A stretch of DNA of 64,000 bases, from contig NZ_CP063785.1 of NCBI RefSeq assembly GCF_025860405.1, positions 1,426,001-1,490,000 of the forward strand. The letters are read 5' to 3'. The notes beneath the pieces are model-generated. The model worked only from the letters and a program-made list of their open reading frames with translations, was not told the origin of the DNA and searched no databases. Origin of the DNA: Tolypothrix sp. PCC 7712. Its GTDB lineage: Bacteria > Cyanobacteriota > Cyanobacteriia > Cyanobacteriales > Nostocaceae. A program made the position numbers and the translations under genes. This document shows positions 1 to 8,613 of the stretch, piece after piece (within the stretch, counting starts at the first letter, position 1; every line of letters starts with the position of its first letter).

Positions 1-491
1 AAAACCCCTAATTGTTTTTCCGTCTACTGGGGATAATTTCTCCTCCCATTTTTGTGATCAGGGTTTCTACCCATCTCAAAAAACATCGGTTTAATGCTTC
101 TGGGTCGATAAACTCAAACACTCGTCGAAATGTATCATCTTTTCGCGTAGCGTGCCGTCAGGCAAGGAATACCATTTGGTAATGCCAAAAACTCTTCTAA
201 CCATGTTTGCTTGCTGATGCCATAATTCTCAATGTCTTCCCATCCTTGCGCTCCAGCGATGATTGCTAAAATTGCAATGACTAAAATATCTGTGAATTGA
301 TGTTTTTTTGTCCGCTCTACTCTATGGTCTTTGATATCTGAGAAATGTTCAACTAAACTCTGTTGAATAATGCCAATGTCTGTTATTTCTCTTGATTTTT
401 GCTGAATACAAATATTTTTGACACTATCAGCAGATTTAGTTTCAAAGCCCTCTGACATCGATTTGATTCCAGGTGATTTTCCATCGAGCAA
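1..491 (-). pseudogene. ISAs1-family transposase, decayed N-terminal part
   Basis: The reading from 491 downwards gives the ISAs1-type N-terminal region, with the motif HFSDIKDHRVERTKKHQF, then DILVIAILAIIAGAQGWEDIE and LPNGIP. After LPNGIP at about 152-175 a short GC-rich stretch typical of dispersed cyanobacterial repeats interrupts the frame. The expected DDTFRRVFEFIDPEALNRCF sequence resumes in another frame. A further one-base shift lies near 15-25, ahead of VDGKTIRG, the start of the catalytic DDE region. The rest lies beyond the window edge. At least two frame breaks make this a dead transposase. Confidence 0.85.
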
Positions 492-595
492 TTGAATTCA
501 TCTCATTCATCTTGCTCTAAAGTCAAGTTCATTTTCTACACATTCCCTACCTCCTATCTTCTTTGATTTGTCAAGTTTTCTTTATACCAAATTAG

Positions 596-865
596 ATGAG
601 CTTACCCTGTTTAAACAGTGACCTTTTAGATAAATTAGCTGCTAAATTAAAACAACAGAAATTTGAGAGAATAAAAGGTAAAAAGCACGGTAAATATTGG
701 CATATTACGTTAAACATTCCCAGTAATGAAAATAGTAAATTAGCCAGGGCACAGTTTGATGCTCTCAAGAAGAAAGATTGGAAACTTTGGCTTGTCAGAG
801 AACCGTCCAAAGCTTGCCAATGCAATGGTGAACAATGTGATTCAAATGATTGGCAAGAAATTTAA
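596..865 (+). CDS. small hypothetical protein
   Basis: Encodes 89 residues, hydrophilic and lysine-rich in the first half (LAAKLKQQKFERIKGKKHGKYW). The C-terminus holds two cysteines close together (ACQCNGEQC gives three in seven residues), which could bind metal. There is no signal peptide or membrane segment. It converges on the RNA-processing gene, and the two stop regions overlap by 4 bp. The opposite strand also has an open frame (592-825), but the + strand composition looks more protein-like. Family not recognised. Confidence 0.4.
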   Translation: MSLPCLNSDLLDKLAAKLKQQKFERIKGKKHGKYWHITLNIPSNENSKLARAQFDALKKKDWKLWLVREPSKACQCNGEQCDSNDWQEI

Positions 866-3861
866 TTTGAAAGCATCACCTCAACACTAGTATTTTGACA
901 ATTTAACTGTGATAAAAAATCTCTCGCTAACTGTTCTAAGGTAGTGCTTTGACAATTAGCAACAAGATGCAAACCCAATACTAAACGCGCTGTATTCTGC
1001 ATCTTTTGAATACCTGTCCAAGGTCGCACAAAGATACCAAGTTGCTCAAGCTGAATAATTAAACCAACGATGTAACCTGCTAAAATACCGCAGCATTTTT
1101 CTAGCTCATGCTCATCTTGATTACTCACCTTTAATATCAAGAAAATTTCTGATTCTTGGTGTAACTCGATAGTTTCAAATAAAGCTGTCCACTTCTGTTC
1201 ACCAGCTAAAATTTGCTTAGTCAGTGTTGCACCTCTAGCAAATTCGCTTTGGATTATCTGTGCAGTAGAACGGGTGACATTACGAGCAGTATTCTGACAT
1301 GGTTCTATTGATGTGACTACAGGTAACCAGTCTCTTGGGGATTGTACCTGATATTGTCTACCTACATCTGTAAGTGCAATCGCCTGTTGCCAATCATGAT
1401 GGTGCAAAATTTGGAAAAAATTACTCAGTAATTTCTCTAAGCTTGTTTCTGATTTTTTGTCTAATGTACAACAAAAAGCGCAGAGTAACGCCCAGGAAAA
1501 ACCACCCAAGAAACCCCAAGCATTACCGTAAATATTTCTGGCTTTAGCCCAGGCGCGTACTGCTCGCAATAGCTGCCGAAAGGTGTCAGGCGATACATAT
1601 TTGCTAACTACCTCTGTAATTACATCCGCTTCCCAACAACCGACAATAGATTTTAAGCTAATGGGGTCAAGGTTTTGCGGATTTTTCCTTGCCAATTGGT
1701 AGTTTTGGGCCCTTGCGTAAAGTAAATCTAAGGATATTCCTTCTAATTGCAGGCGCAGTACAGGGACTCGTGCATCTAATACTAGTTGAGTGTGGCATAA
1801 TCCTTGCAACCGTTCTTGAACGCTAGCTAGAAAAGCTTCCCCTGATAAATAAGTCGGAATCACACACACAGCATCCAAATCGCTGTCGGGACTTTGTACC
1901 CCGAGACGCGCCGAACCCAATAACTGTAGTGATGGTTGAAAACCTAAACATTCTGCACAAGCTTGAGTCACCACTTCTAATACTGTGTCACGCTGTAATT
2001 GCTGTGCTGGCATTAGTTCAGGTTCCAAGTTATTAACCAACTTCCCCAATTCGGAAGAATGTGTGACTCCGCTTTCTCCCAAATAAACAATATGTCTCAC
2101 CGCAAAAGGCTCATCACCGCGACGACTAATTAAGGCGACAGAGTCAACTGTAAAACTAACTGGATGCCATTGCGGTAACTCAGCCAAGGCTGCTTCCGGA
2201 CTGGGAAATTGTCCGACGCTGAGGTGGGGTGTAAAACCTGCTTTTGTTTTGCTACTTTGCTCGTTACATTGGGGAAACAGATTTTGCAGTACCTTCTGTA
2301 ACTCATGCAATGCATTTTCTGGCTGGACAACAGGACGCAACCATGCGGTAGAACTTTTGCGGTGTGTAAATGTTTGGAAATCGGCTAAGGTAATTTGAAA
2401 TGGTTGTAATTGAGCCAATGCAGGCGCAATCATGTCTACCACCTCGGCAAAATAAGATTCGCTCAGAAAACCGTAAAGTAAATTAATGTGAGCCATCCAC
2501 CGCTCAACTCTGGCATCATAACGCTCACGGATGGCTTGGATTGCAGGTAACACATTGTCTTTTGGAATCACAACTACAGCACTCTGATAAACTGGGCGGG
2601 CTGTAGATAGAGAAGATACCTCACTCGGATTGAGAAACACAGGCTTCTCTGTGCGTCGCCCCGTCTCTGTTTCTCCCTGTCTTCTTGCTCTTAGAACTGC
2701 ACGAAGACCAAAATGATCTGATGGATAAATTTTCCCCTCTGTATCTGCTATTGGTTCACAAGCAAATAAGCTAATTGACTGCGCTTGCCAATCATGGTTT
2801 GGATTGAGCAGTAAAATGCGATCGAGCCTAACTGGTATTCCCATTAAACTCATCAACGCCGCTAAGGAGTTGCGTTGTGGGTCAAATGTATAACCTGCTG
2901 CATCTGGATGTAGTTGTTGCCAGATATCGACATATCCAGCACCCATTAATATCTCTTCTTGTTCGTTCCCTCGGGTATTGAAGTCACCAACTATCAAGCT
3001 ATTTCCTGGTAAAGTTTGCAGATATGCAACTATGGTAGATAGCTGATGCTGGCGTTTTTCTAAGGCATTTTGCGCGTAATCGCTGGTTAAATGCACGACT
3101 GCAATGTGCAATAATTGACCGTTAATTTCACAACTCCCTACCAATACCCGCTTGTGTCCAGAAAATTGATGTTCAACGAGTGTAAAAGGCAGACGCGACA
3201 ATAATAAATTACCTAATGGTCGCACTTTTTCGGCTGCACTGGATTCGGAAATATAATAATTGCGTACCCAAGTTTGCGATAAAAGTAACTCTACTAAAGC
3301 TGGTGTTGCTTCTTGGATGGCGATGATATCTGCGTTACATTGACGTAACTCCTCAACAATTGCTGGTAATCTTTTTTCAGTTGCAATTTTCTCCTTGTCG
3401 TAGAGGTCACAAAGCACGTTAAAACTAACTATTGTCAAAGTTTCTAAATTGACATCTTCGGCTTTTTGTGTATCTGCTTGCCAACCTTGAATATCGTATT
3501 TATAAACGGGTCGTGGAATGAATATCGCTGTGTTATCGAATACAGTGACAACTTTTTCCCCTGTATTTTCTCTAGTCTCGCTTTTCCACGCCGCCGCAGG
3601 TAACTCTCCACTGGAAATTAAATCTAAATGCTGTTCCCGATCCCAAACAACCACGTCTTGGCAACGGATATAGCGGATGCGATGCCAAGGTATATCACCA
3701 TCTGTCGCCCATTGGGTTAGAGGTTTTTCTCTGATTCCTGTAGATGCAAGGCGTTCAATATAACCGACAACAAAAGCACTGCTATTAAGACGCTCGTCCC
3801 AGATAATGCGATGGTAAACCTCGCGACTGGTTGCCATTTTTTTCTTTTCTGATTTTGACAT
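862..3861 (-). CDS. multidomain RNA end-processing protein: MJ1316 domain + EEP + 2H phosphoesterase + poly(A) polymerase-like nucleotidyltransferase
   Basis: Protein of 999 residues if started at ATG 3861, which has AAAGGG four bases upstream; an in-frame GTG at 3930 has no such site. Domains in order: residues 10-85 resemble DUF504/MJ1316, the RNA cyclic-group end recognition domain. Residues 143-392 form an endonuclease/exonuclease/phosphatase domain with NVLCDLYD, IQE (183-184), GDFN (292-295) and SDH (381-383). Residues 425-600 form a 2H (2',5'-ligase-like) domain with HINLLYGF (458) and HLSVGQF (546). From about 640 there is a eukaryote-style poly(A) polymerase nucleotidyltransferase core with LLGSARLG, PDSDLD (two Asp) and SLDLL (third Asp, 712), followed by the GFLGGFSWALL helix. 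All expected catalytic residues are present. The combination suggests recognition, trimming and re-extension of damaged RNA 3' ends (inference). It stands alone and is cytosolic. Confidence 0.85.
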   Translation of the reverse strand: MSKSEKKKMATSREVYHRIIWDERLNSSAFVVGYIERLASTGIREKPLTQWATDGDIPWHRIRYIRCQDVVVWDREQHLDLISSGELPAAAWKSETRENTGEKVVTVFDNTAIFIPRPVYKYDIQGWQADTQKAEDVNLETLTIVSFNVLCDLYDKEKIATEKRLPAIVEELRQCNADIIAIQEATPALVELLLSQTWVRNYYISESSAAEKVRPLGNLLLSRLPFTLVEHQFSGHKRVLVGSCEINGQLLHIAVVHLTSDYAQNALEKRQHQLSTIVAYLQTLPGNSLIVGDFNTRGNEQEEILMGAGYVDIWQQLHPDAAGYTFDPQRNSLAALMSLMGIPVRLDRILLLNPNHDWQAQSISLFACEPIADTEGKIYPSDHFGLRAVLRARRQGETETGRRTEKPVFLNPSEVSSLSTARPVYQSAVVVIPKDNVLPAIQAIRERYDARVERWMAHINLLYGFLSESYFAEVVDMIAPALAQLQPFQITLADFQTFTHRKSSTAWLRPVVQPENALHELQKVLQNLFPQCNEQSSKTKAGFTPHLSVGQFPSPEAALAELPQWHPVSFTVDSVALISRRGDEPFAVRHIVYLGESGVTHSSELGKLVNNLEPELMPAQQLQRDTVLEVVTQACAECLGFQPSLQLLGSARLGVQSPDSDLDAVCVIPTYLSGEAFLASVQERLQGLCHTQLVLDARVPVLRLQLEGISLDLLYARAQNYQLARKNPQNLDPISLKSIVGCWEADVITEVVSKYVSPDTFRQLLRAVRAWAKARNIYGNAWGFLGGFSWALLCAFCCTLDKKSETSLEKLLSNFFQILHHHDWQQAIALTDVGRQYQVQSPRDWLPVVTSIEPCQNTARNVTRSTAQIIQSEFARGATLTKQILAGEQKWTALFETIELHQESEIFLILKVSNQDEHELEKCCGILAGYIVGLIIQLEQLGIFVRPWTGIQKMQNTARLVLGLHLVANCQSTTLEQLARDFLSQLNCQNTSVEVMLSN

Positions 3862-3985
3862 ATTCCCTTTTTCTGTAATCAAATAATTTCGTGACGAAAT
3901 TAAACAACTAAGCAAGTTAACTTTCGCCACTTGAACCGAATTTGATTGAGATGAGGGACTACATATGCTTTTACCGTGATTTGAT

Positions 3986-4011
3986 TAATGTATTACTTTT
4001 ATAATACATTA
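3986..4011. promoter_or_regulatory. AT-rich perfect palindrome in divergent intergenic region
   Basis: TAATGTATTA and its exact complement TAATACATTA are separated by six bases. The site lies 125 bp upstream of the RNA-processing gene and upstream of the small genes on the + strand. A TATAAT-like hexamer overlaps the right arm. It could be an operator or part of a bidirectional promoter; no binding protein can be named. Confidence 0.35.
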
Positions 4012-4084
4012 TACTTCAGAAGTTGGGGCAATGCCAAAACAGTGATCGCTTGCACCTAGAGCGAAAAGTCGAGAGATCATTTTT

Positions 4085-4190
4085 TGAGGCGCGTAAGGCA
4101 TTGGCAGAATTGCGCGTCTTTGACGCTGCCGTTGGCGTTCGCGGTGCGTCTCCCTTAGGAGAAGCCATCGCTTTGGGCATAGTCGCCGCC
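4085..4190. repeat. GC-rich dispersed short repeat
   Basis: The stretch contains the cyanobacterial dispersed-repeat signature GCGTCTCCCTTAGGAGAAGCC-like core (about 4144-4165), next to GGCGTTCGCGGTGCG. Base composition is much richer in GC than its neighbours. A 60-residue open frame (4023-4205) runs through it but has no family resemblance, so it was not annotated as a gene. Confidence 0.5.
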
Positions 4191-4204
4191 AGTCTTATCT
4201 TCTA

Positions 4205-4444
4205 ATGGATGCATCTGTTGTTTTTGATAACTTGGTTGAAAAATGTGATCAAATTGATCACAAATTACCAACGACAGAGGGGCAAGGGCGGGTGCTGGGC
4301 GAGCGCATTAGTCAGGTGTATTCCAGTGGACTGGAGGAATCGGTGCAGAAGTTCTTGGAGTCGTTGGGGAAGCTTAAGCGGGCTTATTTGACGGATTTGG
4401 AGGAGAAAGTGTTGAGGGTGCTGGAGACTGAGATGAAAGACTGA
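4205..4444 (+). CDS. small helical hypothetical protein
   Basis: Encodes 79 residues, strongly charged and predicted mostly helical (SGLEESVQKFLESLGKLKRAY, then DLEEKVLRVLETEMKD). There is no membrane segment and no cysteine beyond C14. It lies just downstream of a dispersed repeat, so the 5' end may be truncated. It is followed after 42 bp by the DUF5674 gene and could be co-transcribed with it. Family not recognised. Confidence 0.4.
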   Translation: MDASVVFDNLVEKCDQIDHKLPTTEGQGRVLGERISQVYSSGLEESVQKFLESLGKLKRAYLTDLEEKVLRVLETEMKD

Positions 4445-4486
4445 TGCAATAATGCTTTGGGTAATTTATTGTGTAAGGATGAAATT

Positions 4487-4837
4487 TTGGTACTGATTAT
4501 CAGAGAAAGAGCGACGCTAGAACAAGTTGAGCAAATGCTGCAAACATTGAAAATTTACATTAAAGTTGCAGTAGATATAGAAAGAGGGATATTAGCCGGG
4601 GGAGGAGAAAAACACGCTTTCTGTGAAGCAGCATTGCTCGAAGATGGTAGTAGACAGCGAGATATTTGGGGTGCTGACTGGACTCCTTTTAATCAATCAA
4701 TTGCCTATGAATCAATTATTAACATTCGCCCCAGTCAAAATAATCGCTCGATGCTAATTCAAGACCCAGCAATTCAAGAACGTGTTAAACAAATCACTCA
4801 GGAGTTAATCGGTGGTTATGAACCAGAAATTAAATGA
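4487..4837 (+). CDS. DUF5674 family protein
   Basis: Encodes 116 residues. Family-typical segments are RERATLEQVEQML, VAVDIERGILAGGGEKHAFCEA, LLEDGSRQRDIWGADW and SIINIRPSQNNRSM, which match DUF5674 as I remember it. The start chosen is TTG 4487, because AAGGA ends seven bases before it and the protein then begins MVLIIRERAT as the family does. An upstream TTG at 4457 is possible. Function is unknown. The conserved Gly-rich, Asp and His/Cys positions suggest an enzyme or toxin-like fold, but nothing is proven. It overlaps the next gene by 26 bp, implying translational coupling. Confidence 0.75.
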   Translation: MVLIIRERATLEQVEQMLQTLKIYIKVAVDIERGILAGGGEKHAFCEAALLEDGSRQRDIWGADWTPFNQSIAYESIINIRPSQNNRSMLIQDPAIQERVKQITQELIGGYEPEIK

Positions 4838-5174
4838 AAAACAAGCAAGGTTTCAAAGCGAAAATACATCAAATCGTTTAGGACATATAGCTTCTAATTT
4901 AGCCAGGTTGAGAACATTTTGTAACACTGCTTACCCGGAAGCAGTTGAAAGTGTGGCAGATGAAACTATGTATTTTATCGAATGGACAGCAGCAGAAATT
5001 GAACCGGAATGTGCCGAAGAATTAGTCAACATTCAAGTTCAAATAGCACGGTGGAAATTAAAGTTTGATAGTCTTTGGTCTGATGAGAGCGAACGCAGAA
5101 ATATGTCCGAGCAAGCTAGTGCTTGGTCAGCGCGAGTATTAGATATGTCAGGTTTGTTGTCCGAATCCATCTAG
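4812..5174 (+). CDS. hypothetical protein coupled to DUF5674 gene
   Basis: Encodes 120 residues from GTG 4812, with GGAG seven bases upstream (an ATG two codons later is the alternative). It is acidic, Trp-rich in the second half (WTAAEIEPE, IARWKLKFDSLWSDE) and probably all-helical. The overlap with the DUF5674 gene marks a two-gene operon. That organisation resembles toxin-antitoxin or enzyme-partner pairs, but there is no sequence evidence for either. Family not recognised. Confidence 0.6.
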   Translation: MVMNQKLNEKQARFQSENTSNRLGHIASNLARLRTFCNTAYPEAVESVADETMYFIEWTAAEIEPECAEELVNIQVQIARWKLKFDSLWSDESERRNMSEQASAWSARVLDMSGLLSESI

Positions 5175-5298
5175 AATTTTAATCGCGCTCGCAGTATTCT
5201 GAGTTTTGCATAAAATATGAGTAATCCCCGAGATTCTTGGATAAATAGTTCATGAATGCACTCGCATTTCTGGAGAGTTCCTTTGCGTTCCCCTCATC

Positions 5299-5709
5299 TC
5301 AATTGAGCTCGTTGCCATTAAGTGTCGGCAATTGAAGCACTTCAGAAAAACGTGAATACTTAACCGCATCGGTAGGAGGATAATCTGCCGACACTGCAAT
5401 TAACCCAATTTTTATATCCTCAAAATAAATTACACCTCCAATACGCCGTTCAGCTTGGAAAGGCCCATGAAAAAAATGATACTTTGCAATATAAATCGAT
5501 AAAAAGTCAGTAATTTTTGTTTCCCTGCCAAACATTTGGTGACAAGTCTTGCGGATAACACTATGTAGATATTCATTATGGGTAGGCTCACCCATATCAG
5601 TAAATTGCGGATGATCTGCAAAATGATCCATATAAAATAACCAGATATTAGATAAGTCTGCCTCATGAGTCAGTTTTTGCTTGAGTTCTTGTAATCGATT
5701 GATGTTCAT
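5299..5709 (-). CDS. hypothetical protein
   Basis: Encodes 136 residues from ATG 5709; a TTG at 5736 would add nine residues rich in His and Asn but has no ribosome site. The sequence has clustered aromatic and His residues (WLFYMDHFADHPQF, KYHFFHGPFQAERRIGGVIYFEDIKIGL) and looks like a small globular cytosolic alpha/beta protein. No catalytic signature is seen. It is isolated between other genes with its own intergenic regions on both sides. Family not recognised. Confidence 0.55.
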   Translation of the reverse strand: MNINRLQELKQKLTHEADLSNIWLFYMDHFADHPQFTDMGEPTHNEYLHSVIRKTCHQMFGRETKITDFLSIYIAKYHFFHGPFQAERRIGGVIYFEDIKIGLIAVSADYPPTDAVKYSRFSEVLQLPTLNGNELN

Positions 5710-5911
5710 ATTGTGGATATTAGTGTGGTGGGACAAGCAAACAGCACTGTTAAAAATCTACCATGAGAATATTTTTAATCAGAATTATCATATAGAGCTT
5801 CTTTAAGGAGATTGCTGCTAGGACTTAGACCTATTGATTGTTCTAGAATGTGAATATAGGAATAAGATTTTCTTGTGGCAATGATTGCAATTTAGTCAAT
5901 AATATAAAAAT

Positions 5912-6850
5912 TTAAAACAATAGCTTAGGTACTGGATCTTCATCAATAGCACATATACCTGGATGCTGTTCTTGTATGTATGGATGCTTATCCACTAATA
6001 TTTCTAGCTGTTCACTAGTAAGGCAGAGAATCTTGACACCACTGACAACTCTCAATTGTGAACCACACTCCAAGGGAAATAATTTCCAGCCAATTTCTGA
6101 GTTTCTAGCTAATTCTAATCTTTCAGTAAAAGACATCGCTTTTACATCTTGTCTCATTTTTTCATATTCATCTAAAGGAATTGAAGACCAAACTCCAAAA
6201 CGTTTCTCTTCCATGACGCTGTACATACTAGGGTTGTGCATGATGCGTTCTTGAAACCAAGGAATTAGCCTTGTTTCAATACCATTACACCTTGTTAACC
6301 AACGAGCGCCATTTCTAAGCCGATCGTACTCAATCCATCTAAATAAACTATTGGGTTTTCTATTCACAGCTTGCAAACTCTTACGAACTAATGTTGTTGC
6401 CAGCCGAGTTTCTGTATAATTAGCCAGATAACCTATAACTAATGTTTTGAGTGGCAGTTTTTCACTAGCAGGGCATATTCCAAAAACTAGCACTCGCTCG
6501 TTTAATTTTTTGAGCGACAGTGTTAGCATCTGAAAACTGGGCGACAAGTTTTTTTGAGGTACTTTAGTTTGATTTAAAGTTGGGCAATAAAACTGGATAT
6601 ATTGGCGTTCTAGTTCATTAAGCTCATTTTGTAAGCAATTTAACCAAAATAGCTTGACTTGGCATCGACGATTAATTGCTTCTAATTGTGGTAAACGATG
6701 ATGATTTTGCCAACGATTTCTAAGATTTACTGCTTGTCCAATATAAAGGACTTGTCCAGACGCAACAGCAAAATAAATTGCAGAATATTCAGGCAACTTC
6801 TGTTTATCTATTAAATTTAAGTAAGGTAGATTGCTAAAGTCTTGTAACAC
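5912..6850 (-). CDS. GIY-YIG nuclease family protein
   Basis: Encodes 312 residues from GTG 6850. Residues 23-100 form a GIY-YIG domain: SAIYFAVASGQVLYIGQA supplies the two signature strands, NLRNRW the conserved Arg, and LNELERQYIQFYCPTLN the distal Glu segment. The C-terminal 200 residues contain no domain I recognise; they may recognise substrate. GIY-YIG proteins cut one DNA strand at a time and occur in repair, homing and restriction. The family and a decayed IS nearby do not decide between these. No clear ribosome-binding site is visible, so the start is tentative. Confidence 0.75.
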   Translation of the reverse strand: MLQDFSNLPYLNLIDKQKLPEYSAIYFAVASGQVLYIGQAVNLRNRWQNHHRLPQLEAINRRCQVKLFWLNCLQNELNELERQYIQFYCPTLNQTKVPQKNLSPSFQMLTLSLKKLNERVLVFGICPASEKLPLKTLVIGYLANYTETRLATTLVRKSLQAVNRKPNSLFRWIEYDRLRNGARWLTRCNGIETRLIPWFQERIMHNPSMYSVMEEKRFGVWSSIPLDEYEKMRQDVKAMSFTERLELARNSEIGWKLFPLECGSQLRVVSGVKILCLTSEQLEILVDKHPYIQEQHPGICAIDEDPVPKLLF

Positions 6851-6954
6851 TAAAATATTAATAGGTATTGATATTGTAGACAGACATTTTTATTATTCCT
6901 ATTATTTATGAATTTTAAATACATCAATAATGCAATTTATTCAAAATTACCAGA

Positions 6955-7050
6955 AGCTTAGCGAGAGCGTGAAAGCCCCTGAGGAGCAGGCGCGTAGCGC
7001 CGTACTCCGTGCTAAGAGCGGGTATGAAACGCGACACGGCGGGATTTATC
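6955..7050. repeat. GC-rich dispersed repeat
   Basis: A GC-rich island in an AT-rich intergenic region, with GAGCAGGCGCGTAGCGCC and GTGCTAAGAGCGGG, the style of short dispersed repeats of filamentous cyanobacteria. A 74-residue open frame on the minus strand (6924-7148) runs through it but is not protein-like. Confidence 0.45.
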
Positions 7051-7427
7051 TTCACTAAATTGGTTGCACAAGCAGTATGAAAATAGAAACATTCACAGCA
7101 AGTAACAACGATGTACAAAAAAACTGCAACAGCTAGAGTGATTATCAATCTGGCTGAATCACTGAAGCATTCCAGCCCCTTGAAGTAGACAACTGTTCTG
7201 GTTCATCTGTACCTCAACATCAGTGCTTGCTAATCAAGCCATTTTGGTGTTTAGCCCAGATATCTACAAATCTTAAGACTTTATTAAATAAATACCCAGA
7301 GAAACATGGGTAAACAATGGGTAGTTTCCCCACTATCTTTAAGTAATCGATTCAGGGATGATTAACTGTATAGAAAAGCGCTGGCAAAAATTTTCTAGCT
7401 GGCATTTAATAAACCGCATACAAAAGT

Positions 7428-7455
7428 AAGCCCTGGATTTTTATCAGGGCTTTTT
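7428..7455 (+). terminator. Rho-independent terminator-like hairpin
   Basis: AAGCCCTG pairs exactly with CAGGGCTT across a nine-base loop and is followed by a T run. It lies 43 bp before the CRISPR repeats, so it may end a short unannotated transcript from the gene-free stretch 7150-7430, in which I see no coding gene. Confidence 0.6.
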
Positions 7456-7497
7456 AAGTATAAAAAGTATGTGGCTGTTGGTGATGGGGTGCTGGAA

Positions 7498-7681
7498 CTT
7501 GAAACTTAGCGAATTCCGGCAACGGGATTGAAACCTATTATCAGCTTTAGCTATTTTTCTGATTACATTTACTTGAAACTTAGCGAATCCCGACAACGGG
7601 ATTGAAACAACAAGAGGCTACTAGAAGTTTTCAGGTTTCTATTGCTTGAAACTTTACGAATCCTGGCAACGGGATTGAAAC
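7498..7681 (+). CRISPR. orphan CRISPR array, three 37-nt repeats and two spacers
   Basis: Repeats at 7498-7534, 7572-7608 and 7645-7681 are 37 nt each; spacers are 37 and 36 nt. All repeats start CTTGAAACTT and end CAACGGGATTGAAAC, the usual 3' handle ATTGAAAC of Cas6-processed type I/III arrays, so transcription should be in the + direction. The middle repeat has a perfect 7-bp stem (AATCCCG/CGGGATT). The outer repeats differ within the stem but keep wobble pairs. No cas gene occurs in the window, so processing would need Cas proteins made elsewhere. The drift between repeats suggests an old, inactive array. Confidence 0.85.
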
Positions 7682-7821
7682 TTAATGCGATCGGGTAATT
7701 CTGCGCTTCACAACAATACAATTTTACTAGCTAAAATTTTCATCAGGTGTGAATTATAACTTGAGAAAGAAGTTTTAGAAGTCTCCAGTAATTATCTATT
7801 AGTCAAGGATAAGCATTGATT

Positions 7822-8613
7822 TTAATTATTAGAAGAAATTATCATGTAGGGTCTTGCCATTGCCAAATGACGTGCAGCAATACCAGGATTGTGATGATGT
7901 ACATCGTGATTGATTGTTGCTTGAATCACAGTTTGCCCAAAAATTCGCTCTCCCCAAGTTTCGAGAATACTAGGGATTGAAATCCTAAATGTTCCGTATT
8001 TTCCTTGTTGATGATGCACAAGACGAAAGAATACTATATCTCCTAATGTATACACAATTCGCAGAAATAACCAAAATACAAATAATTTTTTAGCATTTAA
8101 CAAGATTAATATGACTAAAATTAAAAGTTTGATCAGCAAGTCTAGTCCTAGTTGATGATTAAATCCATTTACTTGCAGCGAACGCACAAAACTCTGTTCT
8201 GGCGCACTTAAGGCATTTAAAACCACCACAAAAAAATTCCCTCGAATATGGTAAGCATCTGGATCAGACTCTGTTGCCGGGCTACGATGATGAGCTAAAT
8301 GAATATCACGGATTTGTGAATAGCTTAATGTCAAAATTGAAAGGGGTATAGGACTAATACCTAAACATCTAATTATCTTATTTATTTGTTTGTCGGTTTT
8401 AATATGAAGCAGTTCATGAACACTAATAATCCAACGAGGTAGCGTAATGGCAACAATCAAAAATAAAATCCAACTTGAAATCAAGTCTGCTACAAATAAA
8501 CCGTAAGCTCCTACTAGGATAAGAGCAGCTATAGTGCAATGGCACAGATAATGATTGGCATCATTATCTGTAACCATATACTCATTTGGACACTTATTGG
8601 AGTTTTTGAGCAT
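7822..8613 (-). CDS. membrane fatty-acid-desaturase-like di-iron protein
   Basis: Encodes 263 residues. Three histidine boxes are visible: HELLH (66-70), HLAHH (105-109) and HDVHHH (236-241), the ligands of the membrane-bound desaturase/hydroxylase/ketolase superfamily. Hydrophobic stretches at about 27-60 and 155-190 are membrane segments. Substrate could be an acyl chain or a carotenoid; the HDVHHHNPGIAARH end is compatible with either, and no choice is possible from sequence alone. It is a lone gene, with AT-rich DNA on both sides. Confidence 0.8.
   Translation of the reverse strand: MLKNSNKCPNEYMVTDNDANHYLCHCTIAALILVGAYGLFVADLISSWILFLIVAITLPRWIISVHELLHIKTDKQINKIIRCLGISPIPLSILTLSYSQIRDIHLAHHRSPATESDPDAYHIRGNFFVVVLNALSAPEQSFVRSLQVNGFNHQLGLDLLIKLLILVILILLNAKKLFVFWLFLRIVYTLGDIVFFRLVHHQQGKYGTFRISIPSILETWGERIFGQTVIQATINHDVHHHNPGIAARHLAMARPYMIISSNN

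Noticed and set aside
592..825. Minus-strand frame with hydrophobic, Cys- and Phe-rich sequence opposite the 596-865 gene
   Set aside because: It looks like a shadow of the + strand frame, whose hydrophilic composition is more protein-like; the call remains weak.
4023..4205. 60-residue + strand open frame
   Set aside because: It runs through a GC-rich dispersed repeat and has no family-like sequence or ribosome site.
6924..7148. 74-residue minus-strand open frame
   Set aside because: Most of it is translated dispersed repeat.
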